A DNA stretch of 64,000 nucleotides from positions 19,416,574 to 19,480,573 of the forward strand of contig CM042540.1 of assembly GCA_023630585.1 (NCBI GenBank). Reading direction: 5' to 3'. Under the pieces are notes generated by a model, which made no database searches, was not told the DNA's origin, and saw only the letters and a program-made list of their open reading frames with translations. Made by a program: the position numbers and the translations under genes. The stretch's first letter is position 1; each line of letters starts with the position of its first letter. The stretch is from Cranoglanis bouderius. Lineage: Eukaryota; Chordata; Actinopteri; Siluriformes; Cranoglanididae. Below, piece by piece: positions 11,387 to 23,739 of the stretch.

Positions 11387-12108
11387 TACACTGTAAAAAA
11401 AATTTTTTTTTTTTTTTTTACAGTTTTTACCAATTAATTTTTACATTTTTCCCCTGTATTTCAAAATGACATTACAAAAAAATTACAAGAATAAACTGTT
11501 TATCGAAATGATTTAACAAAAAACAAATCTGTATAAATGGAACACATAAAATATCTGGTTTTTAACAGCTTTTAAATGACAATTTTAACAGATTTAACAG
11601 AATTACCTGTAAAAAATAAAGTATTCTTTATTGACAAAAGTCAATTTTACAAAAAATTGTCACTACTTTATCACTACATTTATAAAAAAATTAAAAAAAA
11701 GACATTGGGCTACTGATTGGAAGGTCATGAGTTCAAACAGCAGTGCCACCACTATTGGGCCCTTGAGCAAGGCACTTAACTTACATTAAATGTAAGTCGC
11801 TCTGGATAAGGGCGTCTGCCAAATGCTGTAAATGTAATAACTGTGTTTTATGCTTCCTTACATTTATATGACACGTAAATCAAGCATAAATTACCCATCA
11901 CTACATTCCCCAGTACACAGAAAAAGGTATTAAAAACTAATTATTGTTTTTTGTTTGTTTGTTTGTTTGTTTTTTTACAGTTTATCTATGTTTTTAAACC
12001 GACAGTACTTTTCTGTTTTTCAACAGACATTTTCCGGCACCCCTGCTGCCAGAAAATTACATTTTTTTTTAACAATTTTCTTTTTTACAGTGTAACTTTT
12101 ACAGTGTA
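11387..12108. repeat. TACACTGTAAAAA-type inverted-repeat element with a nested SINE
   Basis: The left end TACACTGTAAAAAA and right end TTTTTTACAGTGTA (12,081-12,094, with a second ACAGTGTA at 12,101-12,108) are inverted repeats. The interior is rich in ACAG/CTGT next to A and T runs. It resembles a common teleost MITE-like repeat. A SINE interrupts it at about 11,705-11,838, so the element is older than that insertion. Confidence 0.65.
11705..11838 (+). repeat. Short fish SINE nested in an inverted-repeat element
   Basis: Carries GGTCATGAGTTCAAACAG (box-B-like), CCCTTGAGCAAGGCACTTAA and TGTAAGTCGCTCTGGATAAG followed by GGGCGTCTGCCAAATGC, which are hallmarks of a widespread teleost tRNA-derived SINE class. 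Both sides are the A/T-rich repeat described above. Confidence 0.85.
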
Positions 12109-12109
12109 A

Positions 12110-13645
12110 GGTAGAAAATGCAGCGTGCATATACAGTATATTGGGTTTTAACTAATGTTATCTTGTCTAATGTTAGATAAGGCAAACATACTTTAATAGA
12201 TTTTATTTCACGCTAATGAACTCATTTTCCATTTACGAAAATGAGGGTGCCACATCTTTCAAGCAGGAAAATGGAGAAAAGAGTTTGCTAATGCGAAATG
12301 GGAGGAAGCAGATGAGGCTTCCAGGATATGACTGTTAACATCAAAACCAATCATGCAAAACACCTTTGCAACTGTCATTCATTCAAGGTTTACATGTCAT
12401 TTGGCCCATCTGCTCTTTTGATTGGGTGGAAGAAAAGCTGCCCTTTTAGTGTATCTTTGATTGATAATCTGCATAATGCACGAATGCAGGTCTGCTGTTG
12501 TGAGCCAAAGCTTGATGTTTAAACTGTGGTTAAAATCTTAGGTTTGTATGTAGTTTGTCCAGGAATAGTGTAGAAGTATCATGTTTTTTGTTGTGCTCTT
12601 CAGATTTGATTGAATGCTGGATTTCCATTTCAATGTATAATGAGCATCTAAGACAAAGAAGGTGTTCCTGTTACCACAGTGTTTCTTAGATATTTACTAT
12701 TATTGAGTTCTTATAATAATTAGTGTATTTGACTGGTTCTTTGAATTGAACAGGTTTAATGAAAACCTCAGTAACTTGAAAACAAGTAGGCTTATAAATA
12801 ATAACAACTTGGACCTAAGATGTTCTCTCAGTGGAAGGTTTAGGAATAAAGAGCACTATGGCTCCAATAAGTAGCCAGAATAATATTGTACACATCTAAA
12901 TAATAGGCCTAATATTTTAAAAAGTTGTATTATGTTTGTGAATTAAATCTGTACTGAGGGGATCTGTGGAATATTATGGTCTGCTATATTAAATGCTGTA
13001 CTGATTTTATTTCTTTTTCATATAGCCTACAAGAATGCCTTGGGTGTGTTTTCAAACACATGAAGCATAATCTATTCATTTCTGAAAAGTCACTTTAAAA
13101 TCCAGATCACACAAAAAAAAAAAAAACATAAAATCCAAAATTATATAACAAATTGGTTTTCAGCAGGGAGTACTTGTGTTTCCAATCATGTCCCATTGTG
13201 CATCTTTTCTAATCTTCATTTCTGATGTGGTGCTATGAGAATGCAAGGGCATAGCAGTTCTCACCAAACCACTCTACTGAAGTGGCCAGGCTCAGAAGGA
13301 AGTGTCTCACAGCACGGAGTCACAACAGGATCCGATCAATCACTGCTCAATTAAAACGCTCAATTAAAGTGGGATTTGTGAAGAAAGAGGACAGTGGCAG
13401 GGTACTTGGGTGTAATGCTGCGGAGAGAAGACTCAACTGTGGGAGGAATATTTGGGGATGAGTCAAGGTTGGATTGTGTACTGGCTATTAAAGGCAAAAA
13501 ACAACTTGTGAATGCCTCCCAAAGGATGTTGTGCATGAATTCAAATTTGGATAACTTTCACTCAACAGTACATCTTCAATACTAGAAACTCTATTCCTAT
13601 CAAAAATCCAGTGCGCTCTACAGTTATGCAACTGAAATGAAAGCA
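12110..13645. other. No gene seen
   Basis: No supported coding sequence. A stretch near 13,262-13,310 (CAAACCACTCTACTGAAGTG, then GGCTCAGAAGGAAG) resembles 13,827-13,865 (CAAACCACTCTGTGGCCGGG), so a small local or interspersed repeat is likely. Confidence 0.45.
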
Positions 13646-13649
13646 ATTT

Positions 13650-13775
13650 ATGTATGGAATAAAACATGACAGGGCATGCTGTTATAGGAAAACAATCAAC
13701 AATGGGGTGGTATGATGTGGATCAATGCAAAGCAGAGTTACTCTTACCATCCCTCCAACATAACACTTCCAAGTT
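13650..13775 (-). repeat. Dispersed palindromic-tail element, copy c (tail only)
   Basis: Contains GGAATAAAACATGACAGGGC, ATGCTGTTATAGGAAAACAA, TGGGGTGGT and GCAAAGCAGAGTTACTCT, matching the hairpin tail of the family. Confidence 0.7.
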
Positions 13776-13989
13776 TTAGAAAGAGCAGAGAGAGCTAAAA
13801 CATCAGGATGGGTGGTAAAAACCAAACCACTCTGTGGCCGGGCTCAGAGGGAAACAACTCAAAGCCTTGACTTCAGAGAGCATGCAACAAAACTTGGGTT
13901 ATCAACACATCAACAGGATATTGTGTAGGTGAGTCATTTGTTTGACTTGAGCAGATAGGTAGCCAATATGCTACAGCTACATATTCTTG

Positions 13990-14098
13990 TTTATTATTCC
14001 TCTGAGAAAACCCAGAGGAAACTCCTGATCTCAACATCAATCAAACCAGGGACCCTGGAGCTGTGAGGCGGGCTAACCACTGCACCACCATGGCTTCC
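13990..14098 (-). repeat. SINE head fragment, reverse orientation
   Basis: The reverse complement reads GGTGGTGCAGTGGTTAGCCC, then GCCTCACAGCTCCAGGGTCC and CTGGTTTGATT: a tRNA-like box A and box B, followed by the SINE body (GTTTCCTCTGGGTTTTCTC). It is truncated soon after the head. Confidence 0.78.
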
Positions 14099-14109
14099 TT
14101 CATGGGGTA

Positions 14110-16000
14110 TATGTTGAAATAATTAAAAATTCATGGTCTTCTCATAGCCCGACATATCTTTTAAACTTGCATGAAAGGTATATGACAACCCATAAAATTT
14201 CCATAAACTCCACAAGATCCCATGGGGCTTCAGCTCCCATGAAAACAAATAAAACCTGAGTTAAATTTCAGATTCTCTACAACAGAATAAAATATATATT
14301 TTGAATAATGACTGGCCCATAAAAATCCATTGGAACCCCATTTCAGTTGGACTGTGAAATAATAAGAATGTATTATGTACTCCCATTAAAAGCCCATATT
14401 CAATAAGTGCCAACTGGGATTCTGATCCATGGCTATGGACGTAACCGAATCAGAATAAACTTATAACGTGTTCTAAATGAATATAAATACAGATACAATT
14501 TTTTTTTTAATCTTGCCAAAAAGCTTCACTGGGCATCTGGTTGAGAGTAGACATGTACATCAGGACTAGGATCCTGTGTCATGCATGTCAGTCAGATATG
14601 AAGCCCATGGGACCAAGAAAAACCATGTTAACATAAACACAATGCATTTACAGCTTGCATTATAAACTTGCGTGCATTATGAACAGACCAGTTATGAACT
14701 TGAGTGATGTACTGTAGCTGAGGTTGAGGAACTGTCCAAGCAAGAATTCACAGATCATGCTGAGAGTGCTGGAATTTTATTTCCAGGGCAATAAAAACAT
14801 TCCACTTTAGACCATGCTCACTTAGTGTGTAAATCCAAATACAGATACAGATATTTGGAGCCCTAAACAGATCCAGATAGTGGCATTGTGTTTTTCCATA
14901 GGAGTGTTTCCGTAAAGCCATTTCGAGATGTAGATGAGTGTACAGTATACTATGTATAAGTAGTTCTAACACTTACAGTACAGATTAAAGCACAACTTCA
15001 GACCACCACAGAGCATAGATCTCACTTACAAAGCACATATCAATTGATCAGACATGAACAGAGAGTGATGTTTACACACTCATTCCAATAACGACACTTC
15101 ACATAATCTCAGGTTTCTTATTGACTGCCTAATGACTCCTTACTCTCCACAAATGAGACCCAGTGAATGTGAGAGCGTGTCCACATCTGCATCCCTCTTA
15201 ACTAATAGACAAACCCATGCATGGTGAAGATGAAAGAGGGGATTGGTGAAGCATGGCCAAGATCTGACCTGCAGGACGAATCAATGAAGCTTGATTGAAG
15301 AAAAAGGCTATCGATTTCCGTAGTCCCCTCCTTGTGAGGCACAATGAGTCAGTGGGTAAAGACTGAAAGGTGGGTTGAATGTAGATCTATACCAGTCCTT
15401 GGATCTTTCACGACAGAACGTTGAGAAAGGCATCAATTTGAATTCTCAAAGTTTAATGGTCTTGCTTTGAAGAGATCACCGACACCTAAACTTTTTTCAT
15501 ATATCTCTCCACCTCGGATATGTCAGCCTCCCCCATATTTCCCGAGCTCTCGGAATTCATCAGAGGTGTGTCCGACGTTTCAGAGAGCTTGTGCAATTTG
15601 TTGCCGAGAATGACAGGGACTTAAATTCCCAGACAGACCTCAGACAGGACGTATTTCAATCTGATGAGGTGCTTTCATCACATGGGGAAAAAACAACTCC
15701 ATATGAAATGATTGTACGGGAATGATGAGAGGGCTCCTTGGGTGAAATACAGTTCAAGGGGCTGTGAGCTCAGCCTGGAGTGTGGAACAATGCAGCAATT
15801 ATAACTTGACATGGCGGTAGGGAAATTAGGTTTACATCTTGGGTTAATCTCCCAGGGACACCGCTAAAGAAAAAAAAAACTCGTTTGTGAGCATCTACTT
15901 TGATTAGATATTCATAATCCAGCAATACAGTAGACATTTTCGACAATTTATATACGTTTAAATCGAAATACATGGGTAGATAAGATATATTTACACCACA
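14110..16000. other. No gene seen; short interspersed-repeat segments
   Basis: No supported gene. About 14,830-14,895 (CAGATATTTGGAGCCCTAAA) shares a segment of about 60 bp with 8,061-8,125. About 14,450-14,600 resembles 6,080-6,250 in parts. Confidence 0.45.
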
Positions 16001-16002
16001 GC

Positions 16003-16460
16003 GCTGTTGAATTCTCAAATCTGATTGGTCAGAAGGCTAATAATAAACAGATTTTAAAAACATGTTGTTATAAAAAGAGTTGATATGGTAAATGTTAGCT
16101 AAAGCACTTATTTAACGTTTATAGAAGGAGTCTCCAATGTCAACGTTTTATAATGATACGTTTTCCACCACAAGACAGTGGAATTTGTGCTTTCCTGTTT
16201 CTCAGTAACATGAAAAGCTGCATTTTTTGTCTTATTAACTTTAAGAGGGGAAAAAAATTGAGGCACAACAGATTATAGCTATTATACTGTAAATGATAAC
16301 AGGAACTTGATCATTAATGAATTAAAGATTGTAATTGTTGGCAACTAGTTCAACCTTTGGGGTGGTAACAGTAATCGTGTCGGGCCACATCACACCACCC
16401 CATTGTTGATTATTTTCCTATTTTCTGATGTGCTATTTTCCAAGTGAATTGAATTGATAT
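16003..16460 (+). repeat. Dispersed palindromic-tail element, copy d (near complete order)
   Basis: Has the head (ACCACAGCGCTGTTGAATTC, CTGATTGGTCAGAAGG), the middle (GAAGGAGTCTCCAATGTCAA, CTCAGTAACATGAAAAGCTG, GATAACAGGAACTTG) and the tail (GGGGTGGTAACAGTAAT, then TGTTGATTATTTTCCTAT). It is one of the best copies for working out the order of parts. Confidence 0.75.
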
Positions 16461-16464
16461 AACG

Positions 16465-17260
16465 TTACATCCAGTCGTGTTTTTTTCCTTATATAACTTA
16501 CTGGTGTCAAGCACTTATAAGAGATTGGCATTATATTTACTGTGATGGCTGTAAGGATTTTAAAGAAACTTGGATTTATATGACAAGCAATTATCTCTCA
16601 AGTAAGCTAAAAACTCAAAACCAATTTAAGCCCATCGCATAATACAAGGACGGTGGCATGTTAAAACAACAGAAGGCAGCAAAACATGGTTTACTGCTCA
16701 TATTCAGCAACAGATGTAACGTTTGAAATACATAATCAGTCATTCGATTGAGCATCGAGCCAACATGGAGCCAAAAAAACATATATAGTGCACCAAGATT
16801 GCTTTTTATCTCAGACAGAATGTAATATACTGCCTCAGACTTAAATTAGATATAAGGAATTAACTTGATTCTCTCTGAATTACATCCCATCATGCCAGCT
16901 AAATCCTCACCTATAATGCATACAAGACATGCTAACAAGAAGAACAATGTCCACAGAACAGATTAGGCACTTCACACGAATACTGACCCAGATGTAATTA
17001 AATGATAGTCGCCTCGTACTCCAAGGGCTTAAATTGCCACTGTCACCTTATTGACTGTGATGGATCTTTATCTGGAACACGAAAGGAGAACAAAATTGTC
17101 TTGAAAACAGGTTCATATTATCCGTTATTATCATCAATAAAATACAAACACAACACTATTCAGCAGCAAATCACAACGGGGGAGGATTTCGAGGCGGTGG
17201 TTGTAATTTTATATGGCGTGCTGTGCTGAAAAGATAAACGGCTTGAGTTATGATTGCGAA
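16465..17260. other. No gene seen
   Basis: AT-rich, without recognised repeat or coding signal. Confidence 0.5.
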
Positions 17261-17279
17261 GGCTGACCAATGCTATAAG

Positions 17280-17620
17280 GACAGTGCTGAAAGCAGTTAG
17301 CACGTTTGCCTCGCACTTCCAGGGTTGGGGGTTCAAATCCCACCTCTGCCCTGTGTGCACGGAGCTTGCATGTTCTCCCCGTGCTTCAGGGGTTTCCTTC
17401 GGGTACTCCGGTTTCCTCTCCCAGTCCAAAGACATGCGTTGTAGGCTGACTGACATCTCTAAATTGCCCACAGTGTGTGATTGTGCTCTGCAATGGCTTG
17501 GCATCCCATCCAGGGTGTCACTCACCCTGTGCCCTGAGTCCCCTGGGATAGGCTCCAGGCTCCTGTGACACTGTGTAGGACAAGTGGTACAGAAAATGGA
17601 TGGATGGATGGATGGATTTG
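17280..17620 (+). repeat. tRNA-derived fish SINE (Mermaid-like), near full length
   Basis: The head CAGTTAGCACGTTTGCCTCG is box-A-like and GGGGGTTCAAATCCC box-B-like. The body has TTGCATGTTCTCCCCGTGC, CCGGTTTCCTCTCCCAGTCC, GGCATCCCATCCAGGGTGTC and GGGATAGGCTCCAGGCTCC, and it ends in a (GGAT)n tail at about 17,598-17,617. The head-to-tail layout is complete, with the head being tRNA-like. Confidence 0.9.
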
Positions 17621-17852
17621 TCAGGTTGTGTATTGGATTCTTTTAGCATAGCAGTGATTTCTGATCATATTATATTATACAGTATGGCATTTACTCTTAG
17701 TTTCACATGCTTGAAGAAGAAGACAAAACATGCAATTTATAACAACAAGACAATTCGCGTGTTAGGTTTCACTGAATGATTATCACAAGTAACAAAAATG
17801 GTCAACTAGGGAATGAAGAAATAGAGAAAATAGTTCAAAAGATTTGCACGAT

Positions 17853-18030
17853 TATACCAGTGCTCAATTCTGATTGGTCAGAAAGTGTTGATTAATTTTT
17901 TATAACAGCAGCTCTGACAATAAATTGTTCTAATGCGTTATTGTTTCTATAGTAAGATACACAGGGACTTGTAAGGCAGACGCTCCACATAAATGGATTA
18001 AAAATGTGTGTAATTCTTGATACGGTGAAG
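17853..18030 (+). repeat. Dispersed palindromic-tail element, copy e (head and middle)
   Basis: Contains CTGATTGGTCAGAAAGTGTT, TATAACAGCAGCTCTGACA, GCGTTATTGTTTCTATAGTA and ACACAGGGACTTGTAAGGCA, then GACGCTCCACATAAA. Confidence 0.75.
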
Positions 18031-18034
18031 TTTT

Positions 18035-18960
18035 TTTGTGAGCTGTTGTGTATTTAGCATTGTTGGAATGAAGGAATTTCCTTTCAAACTCCTTTCTGTA
18101 GAATTTGCATTTGATTGTTGTCTTGTTGCACAGAACACCAACTTTTTTTTCTTTTTTTTTCAGTGAACCGTGAGATACTTTTTTTCACCCAGAAACCATC
18201 AAGAATAAAAAGTTTTGCTTATAACTGTGTATGTAAATTTTTTATGTCAGGGGCATTGGAGTAGTTCTTAATAGACCTACCTCCAATGGAAACTCACTTC
18301 AAAGTCAAAAATAGATATGGGCATTATTAAAGTTGCACTAGGAGCTCCAAAAATGTTGGCATGAAAATCTGCATCGTCTAACATATTTAAAATGCACTGC
18401 TGAAAAAGATCTGGGTTTAGTGATTTTGTTGATTCTCAGAATAACCATATTTTAAATGGCTGAAACTTTAGAAGTGTTTAAAAGATTTCTACACACCCCT
18501 TCACTTAGTTTCAACACCAACTCTGAATGCCGGCATGTCTGACAAAGTAATATCCTGCATTTTGCCTTGAACACTTCTGATTATGAAACAAATGAAGCAC
18601 CATTCCAAGGACGCTTGTAACAGGATCGCTCCTTAGGCCAGTGCTTATTGAGCTGAGCTGGAGTCGGAGTGGGTGGACTTACTTGCGGGGTTATTGTAGT
18701 GCATCAGCATGCACCCCCGCCCCACCAACTCCCCTACCCCCCAACCTCCATCCAAAAAAGAAAAAAAAGAGTTCAGAGTAATCAGAATCTGTCATCGCAG
18801 ATCATTTTCCTGAATGAGTGAAATTATTTTATGGATTTCTTTGTTTCTGTTTTAGCTGAATTATCTGTGTAAAGACCGAAAATGGATTCTGTTTAGTTGA
18901 AAATTCTAATTTGAACACAAACAAGACACATGAACACATGACAGACTTTAAATGCAGACA
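18035..18960. other. No gene seen
   Basis: No supported gene. A C-rich run lies near 18,714-18,750 (CACCCCCGCCCCACC), followed by an A-rich run. Confidence 0.5.
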
Positions 18961-18963
18961 ATA

Positions 18964-20268
18964 CAGTCAGGTCCATAAGTATTTGGACAGTGACACAATT
19001 TTTGTAAATTTGCCTCTGTACACCAGCACAATAGATTGGAAACAAAGCAATTAAGATGTGATTGAAGTGTAGACGTTCAGCTTTAATTCAAGGGGTTTAA
19101 TATTTTTATATTGCATTAACCGTTTAGGAATTACAGCCATTTTTTACAGAGTCCCTCCATTTTCACAGGCTCAAAAGTAATTGGACAATTGACTGATAAG
19201 CAGTTTCATAGCCAAGTGTAGCCTGTTTCCTCGTTATTTCATGACAAATTAAGAAGATAAAAGGTCTGGAGTTGATTCCAAGTGTTGAATTTGCATTTGG
19301 TAGCTGGTCATGGGAACTCTCGATATGCTGTCCAAAGAGGTGTTGATGCAAGTGAAGGAGGCCATCATTAGGCTGAAAAACAAAACAGACCCATCATAGA
19401 GATAGCAGAAACTTTAGGACTGGCCAAATCAACAATTTGGTACATTCTTAAAAATAAGGAATGCACTGGCGAGCTCAGCAACACCAAAAGGCCTGGAAGA
19501 CCACTAAAGTGGATGATTGCAGAATTCTTTCCTTGTTGAAAAAAACCCCTTCACAACATCTAGCCAAGTCAAGAACACTCTCATTGTCAACAATCAAGAG
19601 ACACCCTCATGAATGTAAATACAGACGGTTTACCTCAAGATGCAAACCACTGGTAACACTCAAGAACAGAAAGGCCAATGGAACTGGGTCACTGGTGTTT
19701 ATTGATGATGTGACTGTTGATAGAAGTAGCAGGATGAATTCTGAAGTGTGTAGAGCTATACTTTCAGCTCAGATTCAGTCAAATGCAGCAAAACTGATAG
19801 GACGGCACTTCACAGTACAGATGGATGACCCAAAGTGTAGCGTAACAACCCAAGAGCTTCTTAAGGCAAAGAAATTAAATATTCTTAAATGTCCGATGGC
19901 CTCAACCCAATTGAGCATGCTTTTCACTTACTGAAGACAAAACTGAAGGCAGAAAGACCCACAAACAAGCAGCAACAGAAGTTGGCTACAGTAAAGGCCT
20001 GGCAAAGCATCTCGTGGGAGAAAACGCAGCATTTGGTGATGTCCATGGGTTCCAGACTTCAGGAAGTCATTGACTGCAAGTATTAAAAATAATCCTAATA
20101 TTTATAATTATGTTAGTTGGTCCAATTACTGGATTGACTCTGTAAAAAATGGCTGTAATTCCTAAACGGTTAATGTAATATTTTTGCTAAACTGAATTAA
20201 AGCTGAAAGTCTACACTTCAATCACATCTTGATTGCTTCATTTCAAATCCATTGTGGTGGTGTACATA
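18964..20268 (+). mobile_element. Tc1-like transposon (family C), right end truncated
   Basis: The left end CAGTCAGGTCCATAAGTATT follows TA (18,962-18,963). The internal part of the right inverted repeat is present (GGCTGTAATTCCTAAACGGT matches the left ACCGTTTAGGAATTACAGCC; GATTGAAGTGTAGAC matches GTCTACACTTCAATC). The right repeat stops near 20,268 (GGTGGTGTACAT), so about 50 terminal bases are missing. Confidence 0.88.
19334..20086 (+). pseudogene. Tc1-like transposase pseudogene (family C)
   Basis: Reading shifts between frames. The N-terminal part gives EIAETLGLAKSTIWYILKNK, a helix-turn-helix, with a GRP-type linker (KRPGRPLKW). The C-terminal part gives GLNPIEHAFHLLKTKLKAER, covering the catalytic Glu (PIEH), and ends MGSRLQEVIDCKY before a TAA. 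Frameshifts and stops in between destroy the first part of the catalytic core. Confidence 0.85.
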
Positions 20269-20274
20269 TATACA

Positions 20275-21870
20275 GTACTAAACAGGAAACAGATGATCTC
20301 GTGATTAAATCTATCTGGTTAGAATTCTGAGGAAGCGGAATGCTGGAGGGATCCCGACAAAGACGTGGGAGTTGCAAGAACATTGAGGCCTAGTCATAAT
20401 TAACTTATCGTGCCACCTGAAAGTAAAGAATTCTTTCAATTTTTATGTATCAACCCACAACCATACACACTGCTGCTGCAAGGCACATAATTTCACACTT
20501 TGCATAGCTTTCAGTTGAAATCTAAAGCACCAGCGCCTTATATTAAAGTCTAGACACATGGTTATGAAAGTATAATTTTGGCAATGGCTTTGAGAACTGC
20601 TCAGCAGTTCATTCCTTTATTCCCGAGCACTAAAACGAAAGGTAAGTGTTAGCGGTCAAACTTGAGCACAAACAGATGGTGGACAGAATGCTCTGGGACG
20701 CTGATAGTGATGCATATGTGCTCTCCCAACTCCGTTACTCGTTACCTTCTCTGTCATCAGCCCTGGAGGGTAAATAGTTCCTAAACAAAACAAATTTCAA
20801 GGAGTGTTCGACTCTTTGGCGCCTGCTACCATATGGAGTGAGATGTGTAAAGGCTGTTAGCGTTGAATACTCCCTTAGACAAGGACTCCCTCTCTGTAGG
20901 GGAATTAAACATCCTTTATTTTGATTTATGTAGAAGTGGCATTCTGGAGTTTAGAAGGAGTGAGGCAATCAAGGTTAAGCAACTTGTGAAGAGTTTTTTT
21001 GAAAGCGTGGATGAGATGATTTTACTTGAGATGACATTTACTGCACAAGCTAATAATTGTACCTAATCACCTTTACTTTCTTTATCATCTCAGTCATACT
21101 GATTAACCTCGCTTAATGTCACAAATTTCTCCTTTTCTTGTCCTGTCTTTGCCTCTGTCCTGTCACTGGTTATCCTAAGATGTTCCAACCTCCATAGCAA
21201 AGTCTTATCTTAATTCCTTGTAAAGCCTGGTTTTGTTGATAGCTTACCCCAGTTTATTGATGAAAAGGATTAAAATATCTGGATTGTCTTACATATCCTG
21301 TAAACATGCTTGTCTTAAATATCCTGTAAACATACAAAACTGTGATAATTGCTAATAAGTTATGAAAATTCAGAGCTCATGTGCTAGAAATAAACTCATC
21401 CCCTTAGCCTCAAATCTCTTGTTGCTTTGTACTTGTACTTTTGATTTAAGATGCCACGGCTACACACTGCCACACACCTGATCCTGAGCAGGTGGCAAAA
21501 GGTTGACTGCAATTAGGACTTAATGAGCATGTTCTGATAACCAGACTGTCTCAGGGTGCTAATAGCCTGCTTTAGCACCTGACGTTATCAGGAAATGATC
21601 GGTACGGTTTCTGTAACCACCCCCTGTAATGCGACACTTGTCTCCAATACCATAAATTGATACTACAGGGATGTGACATCTCACACTGGGCTTGTAGTTC
21701 CTGGAACCAGCAAAATATGCCATTTATCCCAGAAAATTAGTAGTGATTGGTGTGGATTTTTTTTTTCCTTTAAGCTGTGGCATTGATTTTAATTTAAATC
21801 TGTTGTGTCTTTCAGGACCAGGAACCAGATTAACTTGAATGATAGGTTATTATCGTTATGGCAAAGATAA
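20275..21870. other. No gene seen
   Basis: No supported gene. The 67-codon frame at 20,863-21,066 (MNTPLDKDSLSVGELNILYF at its start) has no family signature I recognise and no splice context, so it is left unannotated. Confidence 0.45.
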
Positions 21871-21875
21871 TTATA

Positions 21876-22035
21876 CAGTCCCTTACGAAAGTATTGGAAC
21901 AGCAAGGCCAAGAAAGTAGAAGGTTTTAGACCTGCAAAGTCAATCACCAGACATTAACGCAGTTGAGCATGCATTTCACCTCCTGAAGAGGAGACTGAAG
22001 TTGTTATTTGTTTTGAAGTTGGTCCGTGGCATTGA
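21876..22035 (+). mobile_element. Tc1-like remnant (family D)
   Basis: The terminus CAGTCCCTTACGAAAGTATT follows TA (21,874-21,875). Soon after comes a jump to the C-terminal transposase region, AVEHAFHLLKRRLKL (compare PIEHAFHLLKTK in family C). Nearly all of the gene is deleted. Confidence 0.75.
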
Positions 22036-22039
22036 ATCT

Positions 22040-22775
22040 GTAGACCTCGAAGACGACAGCAAAACAAATTATGGCATTGCAGAAGTGTCCATTTTTTATG
22101 CTTAATATTTCAATATTGCAGTGCAGGCACAGGCCTTAAGACAGCATGAATCATTCTCAAGTTTGTCTTCCTAAAGTGTCTTTTTTTTATGCATCATCCA
22201 TCCAGTCAGCTAAAGTCATCCCAAAAATGGGTTCTGGACATGTTATTCTCTATGATGAATAATAAATTTCTTGTCATGGGAGTTCCACAAAAATATCTTT
22301 AAAAAAGCAGCAACAGAAGGAAATAAAATAAACAAATAAATAAATAAAAGGCGCCTACACTTTTATCAGAAAATCCAAATTCTATGAATATGTAAATTGG
22401 AAAATCTCCCAACTCTTTCACTCTCTTCCCCTGTAACCGTTGTATTAACAGAAAATTTGCATATTTGACACTTGCCTGTCATATGTTCGTTACTAACTCA
22501 GAATTTCCTAAAACACGCTCAAATCATTTGTATTCGTTCCGGTTTGAAAAAACTCCATTAAAACCTGTGATCACAGAACAGTTTTATTATACAACTCATG
22601 CATTAGGCATTGTGCATTAATGCATTAGGCATTGTTTGTTTTATTGTTTATTTTGTTTACATTGTTTAATTATCGGAGTCATTAGAAGTTTTTTTTTTTT
22701 TTTGATGTAAAACATTTTGTAGCAACATTTAAAAAAAAAAAATTGTTAGATTCAAGCTGGCATTATTTAGGTGAG
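22040..22775. other. No gene seen
   Basis: No supported gene. A short tandem (AATA)n run lies at about 22,320-22,348, and ATGCATTAGGCATTGT is directly repeated near 22,600-22,636. Confidence 0.45.
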
Positions 22776-22779
22776 GATT

Positions 22780-23140
22780 AAAACAATGGGCCGTGCTGTT
22801 AGAAGAAAATAATCAATGGTATAGGGTGGTGCAAAGCAGAGTTAGTTATCCCAGAGTTGATTCTTTTCCAATAACAGCATGTCCAGGAACAGTTTTATTC
22901 CCCTCATACCACAGCAATTTGTCATCACTAATAATTTTTTTTTACCAAACATTGACACATTTTATCCGTTTCTACTTAATGTTGTAAAAACGCCCCCAAA
23001 ACAAGTTAGCTCCCATTATCACTTATGTTATAACCTCTGTAAACAGCCATTCCCTCACTAGCTGTTCTTTTATCTGTCTCTTCAAGTTAATAATACAAAG
23101 AAATGCAGCTTTTCATGTTACCGAGAAACAGCAAGGCCCT
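22780..23140 (-). repeat. Dispersed palindromic-tail element, copy f (reverse)
   Basis: The tail hairpin is at 22,788-22,890 (GTGCTGTTAGAAGAAAATAA against TTGATTCTTTTCCAATAACA), followed by CATACCACAGCAATTTG and, further right, the reverse of the middle blocks (GAAATGCAGCTTTTCATGTT). Confidence 0.75.
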
Positions 23141-23204
23141 CCGTCCTGAAGACTTAAGGTTACAGCTTTACCTCGGACTGTTACAAAGGGCTGGCATTGG
23201 ATGC

Positions 23205-23476
23205 GACAACCTCTGTAGTCCCATTTAGCCACTTGTTTGTAACTGCCTTTTTCAAGACACATAAAAGCTTAGCAAAATCACGAGGTTTTTTGAATGTTTT
23301 TTTGGTTAAATGGCTGAAATAAGGTCTGTGGTTAACACAAGCTCAAGATATTTTCGCGTTTTATTCTATGACATAAAATACATCAGTAACACCCCACTTG
23401 CGATTTTGTTAAGCTTTTACGTGTGTTGAAAAACACGGTTGCTAACAAGTGGCTAAATGGGATTACAGAGGTTGTC
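23205..23476. repeat. Large imperfect inverted repeat (foldback element)
   Basis: The left arm starts GACAACCTCTGTAGTCCCAT and runs to about 23,283. The right arm from about 23,400 ends ATGGGATTACAGAGGTTGTC. Shared arm segments include AGCCACTTGTTTG / CAAGTGGCT and AAAAGCTTAGCAAAATC / GATTTTGTTAAGCTTTT. The arms are about 77 bp with a loop of about 115 bp. No coding capacity; probably a MITE or foldback element. Confidence 0.8.
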
Positions 23477-23739
23477 TGGGACATTAAACGTCATCGCACT
23501 GAACAGGAAAACTCATCTACTACAGCCTCGTTGTGTTTATACTTGCGCTCTTGCAAATACATCTTGTAGATGTATCAATTTATAGTATTTTCAAATTCGT
23601 GTTTTTTTCAAATTGTAGTGCTATAAATGCTATGTCCACATATGGTATAAGCTAATCTGCTGAATACTATGTCATAGTATGTTATGTTTAGATTCACAGC
23701 ATTTTTTAAAATTATATTGTTATTCTTTTTGCACTACCG

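Noticed and set aside
17280..17330. Possible tRNA gene
   Set aside because: Box A and B-like sequences are present but no cloverleaf closes, and the sequence continues straight into the SINE body.
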